This document shows, one piece after another, positions 5,312 through 5,971 of a DNA stretch of 5,971 nucleotides. Below the pieces are notes generated by a model. That model was not told the origin of the DNA and ran no database searches. It was given only the letters and a program-made list of their open reading frames with translations. The position numbers and the translations under genes were made by a program. The stretch is taken from assembly GCA_900549945.1 (NCBI GenBank), contig URQJ01000123.1, positions 1 to 5,971 of the forward strand, read 5' to 3'. This DNA is from an uncultured Oscillospiraceae bacterium (lineage in GTDB: Bacteria > Bacillota > Clostridia > Oscillospirales > Acutalibacteraceae). How positions within the stretch are numbered: position 1 is the stretch's first letter; each line of letters starts with the position of its first letter.

Positions 5312-5971
5312 ATGAAAAAAGCATTTCGGCCCACGGCGCTCCCGGCGCTCCTGCTCGCCGCCGTCCTGCTCGTCCTTGCGCCGGCGGTTTCGGGAACTTC
5401 CGCAGGCGAGGCGCTCACCGGCGCGGTTTCGCCGGACGCCTCCGTCCTCCTCTTCGAGCCCTGCGGCAACACCGAGCTTTTCGCCTATACAGACGACACG
5501 ACGTACATCGCCGCCGCAGACGGCTCCCGCAGCGCCGTCGCGGAATACCCCGGGCAGCACGCCTTTCTGCGCGCGGGCGTCGTGACCGTCGTGAGCGATC
5601 TCGGCGATTTCCTCGCGGTGCAGCGCTTTGACGCGGACACGCTCGAGGAAACCACATCGCTGCCGGGCTTTTTCCCGCTTGAAATCGCGGGCGAGGTGCT
5701 CTCCTTTCTGGAGGCCGATGGCTTCGGGCGGCTGTACGCCGTGCTGTTCGGCGAGCCGAACGAGATCCTCGTCTACGATGAGGCGGGCGGCTACACCGGC
5801 AGCCTGCTTTTCGCCGAGCCGGTGCGCGGCATGCAGGTTTTAGACGAAACGCTGTTCGTCTTTTTCGACGGGCACGTTGAGCGCATCGCCCTCCATGCGG
5901 ATTTCCCGCAGGCTGGCGCGGACGTGTTTCCCGCCGCCGCGGACGTCCCGCACAAGATGCTCGACGCGGAG
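5312..5971 (+). CDS. Exported beta-rich protein of unknown function, N-terminal part
   Basis: An open frame of 220 codons with no stop before the window end, so it is partial at the 3' side. The start is well supported by the perfect AGGAGG (5299-5304), 7 bases upstream. Residues 1 to about 27 form a signal peptide or signal anchor: MKKAFR, then a Leu/Ala/Val core, with a possible cleavage zone near VSGTSAG (26-32). There is no lipobox. The mature part lacks further membrane segments and is rich in short hydrophobic/aromatic strands broken by Gly-Asp/Asn turns, for example LFAYTDDTTYIAAADG, RLYAVLFGEPNEILVYDEAGG and LFVFFDGHVERIAL. This alternation is like beta-propeller blades, but no named domain is recognised. 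Only one Cys (51) follows the signal. It acts outside the membrane, and its function cannot be assigned from what is visible. Confidence 0.82.
   Translation, partial: MKKAFRPTALPALLLAAVLLVLAPAVSGTSAGEALTGAVSPDASVLLFEPCGNTELFAYTDDTTYIAAADGSRSAVAEYPGQHAFLRAGVVTVVSDLGDFLAVQRFDADTLEETTSLPGFFPLEIAGEVLSFLEADGFGRLYAVLFGEPNEILVYDEAGGYTGSLLFAEPVRGMQVLDETLFVFFDGHVERIALHADFPQAGADVFPAAADVPHKMLDAE

Overview
The window is GC-rich DNA that looks like a chromosomal fragment of a low-oxygen Firmicute, most likely a GC-rich gut clostridium (Oscillospiraceae/Ruminococcaceae-like). This is inferred from gene content: an LTA-synthase-like membrane protein, a DUF4358 lipoprotein, a DUF896 (YnzC-type) small protein and a single-chain oxygen-sensitive [4Fe-4S] L-serine dehydratase. 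Strong AAAGGA/AGGAGG ribosome sites and TTGAAA-N17-TATA(C/G)T promoters agree with this. I do not assign a genus. The first 26 bases are not biological: they match the 3' end of the Illumina TruSeq read-2 adapter, so base 27 is probably a real contig end.

Layout. 27-356 (minus): N-terminus of a membrane protein resembling the LTA synthase family, cut by the contig end, with a near-consensus promoter at 392-420. 357-588: divergent intergenic region with a palindromic -10 and a hairpin followed by T residues. 589-1266 (plus): secreted lipoprotein with a Ser/Ala-rich linker and a DUF4358-like domain. 1297-1365: strong intrinsic terminator that also contains a near-consensus promoter for the next gene. 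1428-2123: HAD-IA phosphatase-like hydrolase with a hairpin in its leader. 2163-3581: MATE-family multidrug/solute exporter. 3622-3822: DUF896 protein. 3928-5136: L-serine dehydratase, followed by a terminator at 5137-5191. 5312-5971: N-terminal part of an exported, beta-rich protein of unknown function, running off the window.

How the genes relate. The HAD hydrolase, MATE exporter and DUF896 genes are close together (39 and 40 bp gaps), face the same way and have no visible internal terminator. They probably share the promoter inside the upstream terminator. The serine dehydratase may be read through from that unit or use its own weak promoter in the 105 bp gap. The two ends of the window encode cell-surface proteins and the middle encodes metabolism and transport. 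I see no mobile element, CRISPR array, tRNA or rRNA. Most of the window is ordinary core-type sequence. The most interesting parts are regulatory (the promoter inside a terminator and the symmetric divergent -10) and the unassigned secreted protein at the 3' edge.
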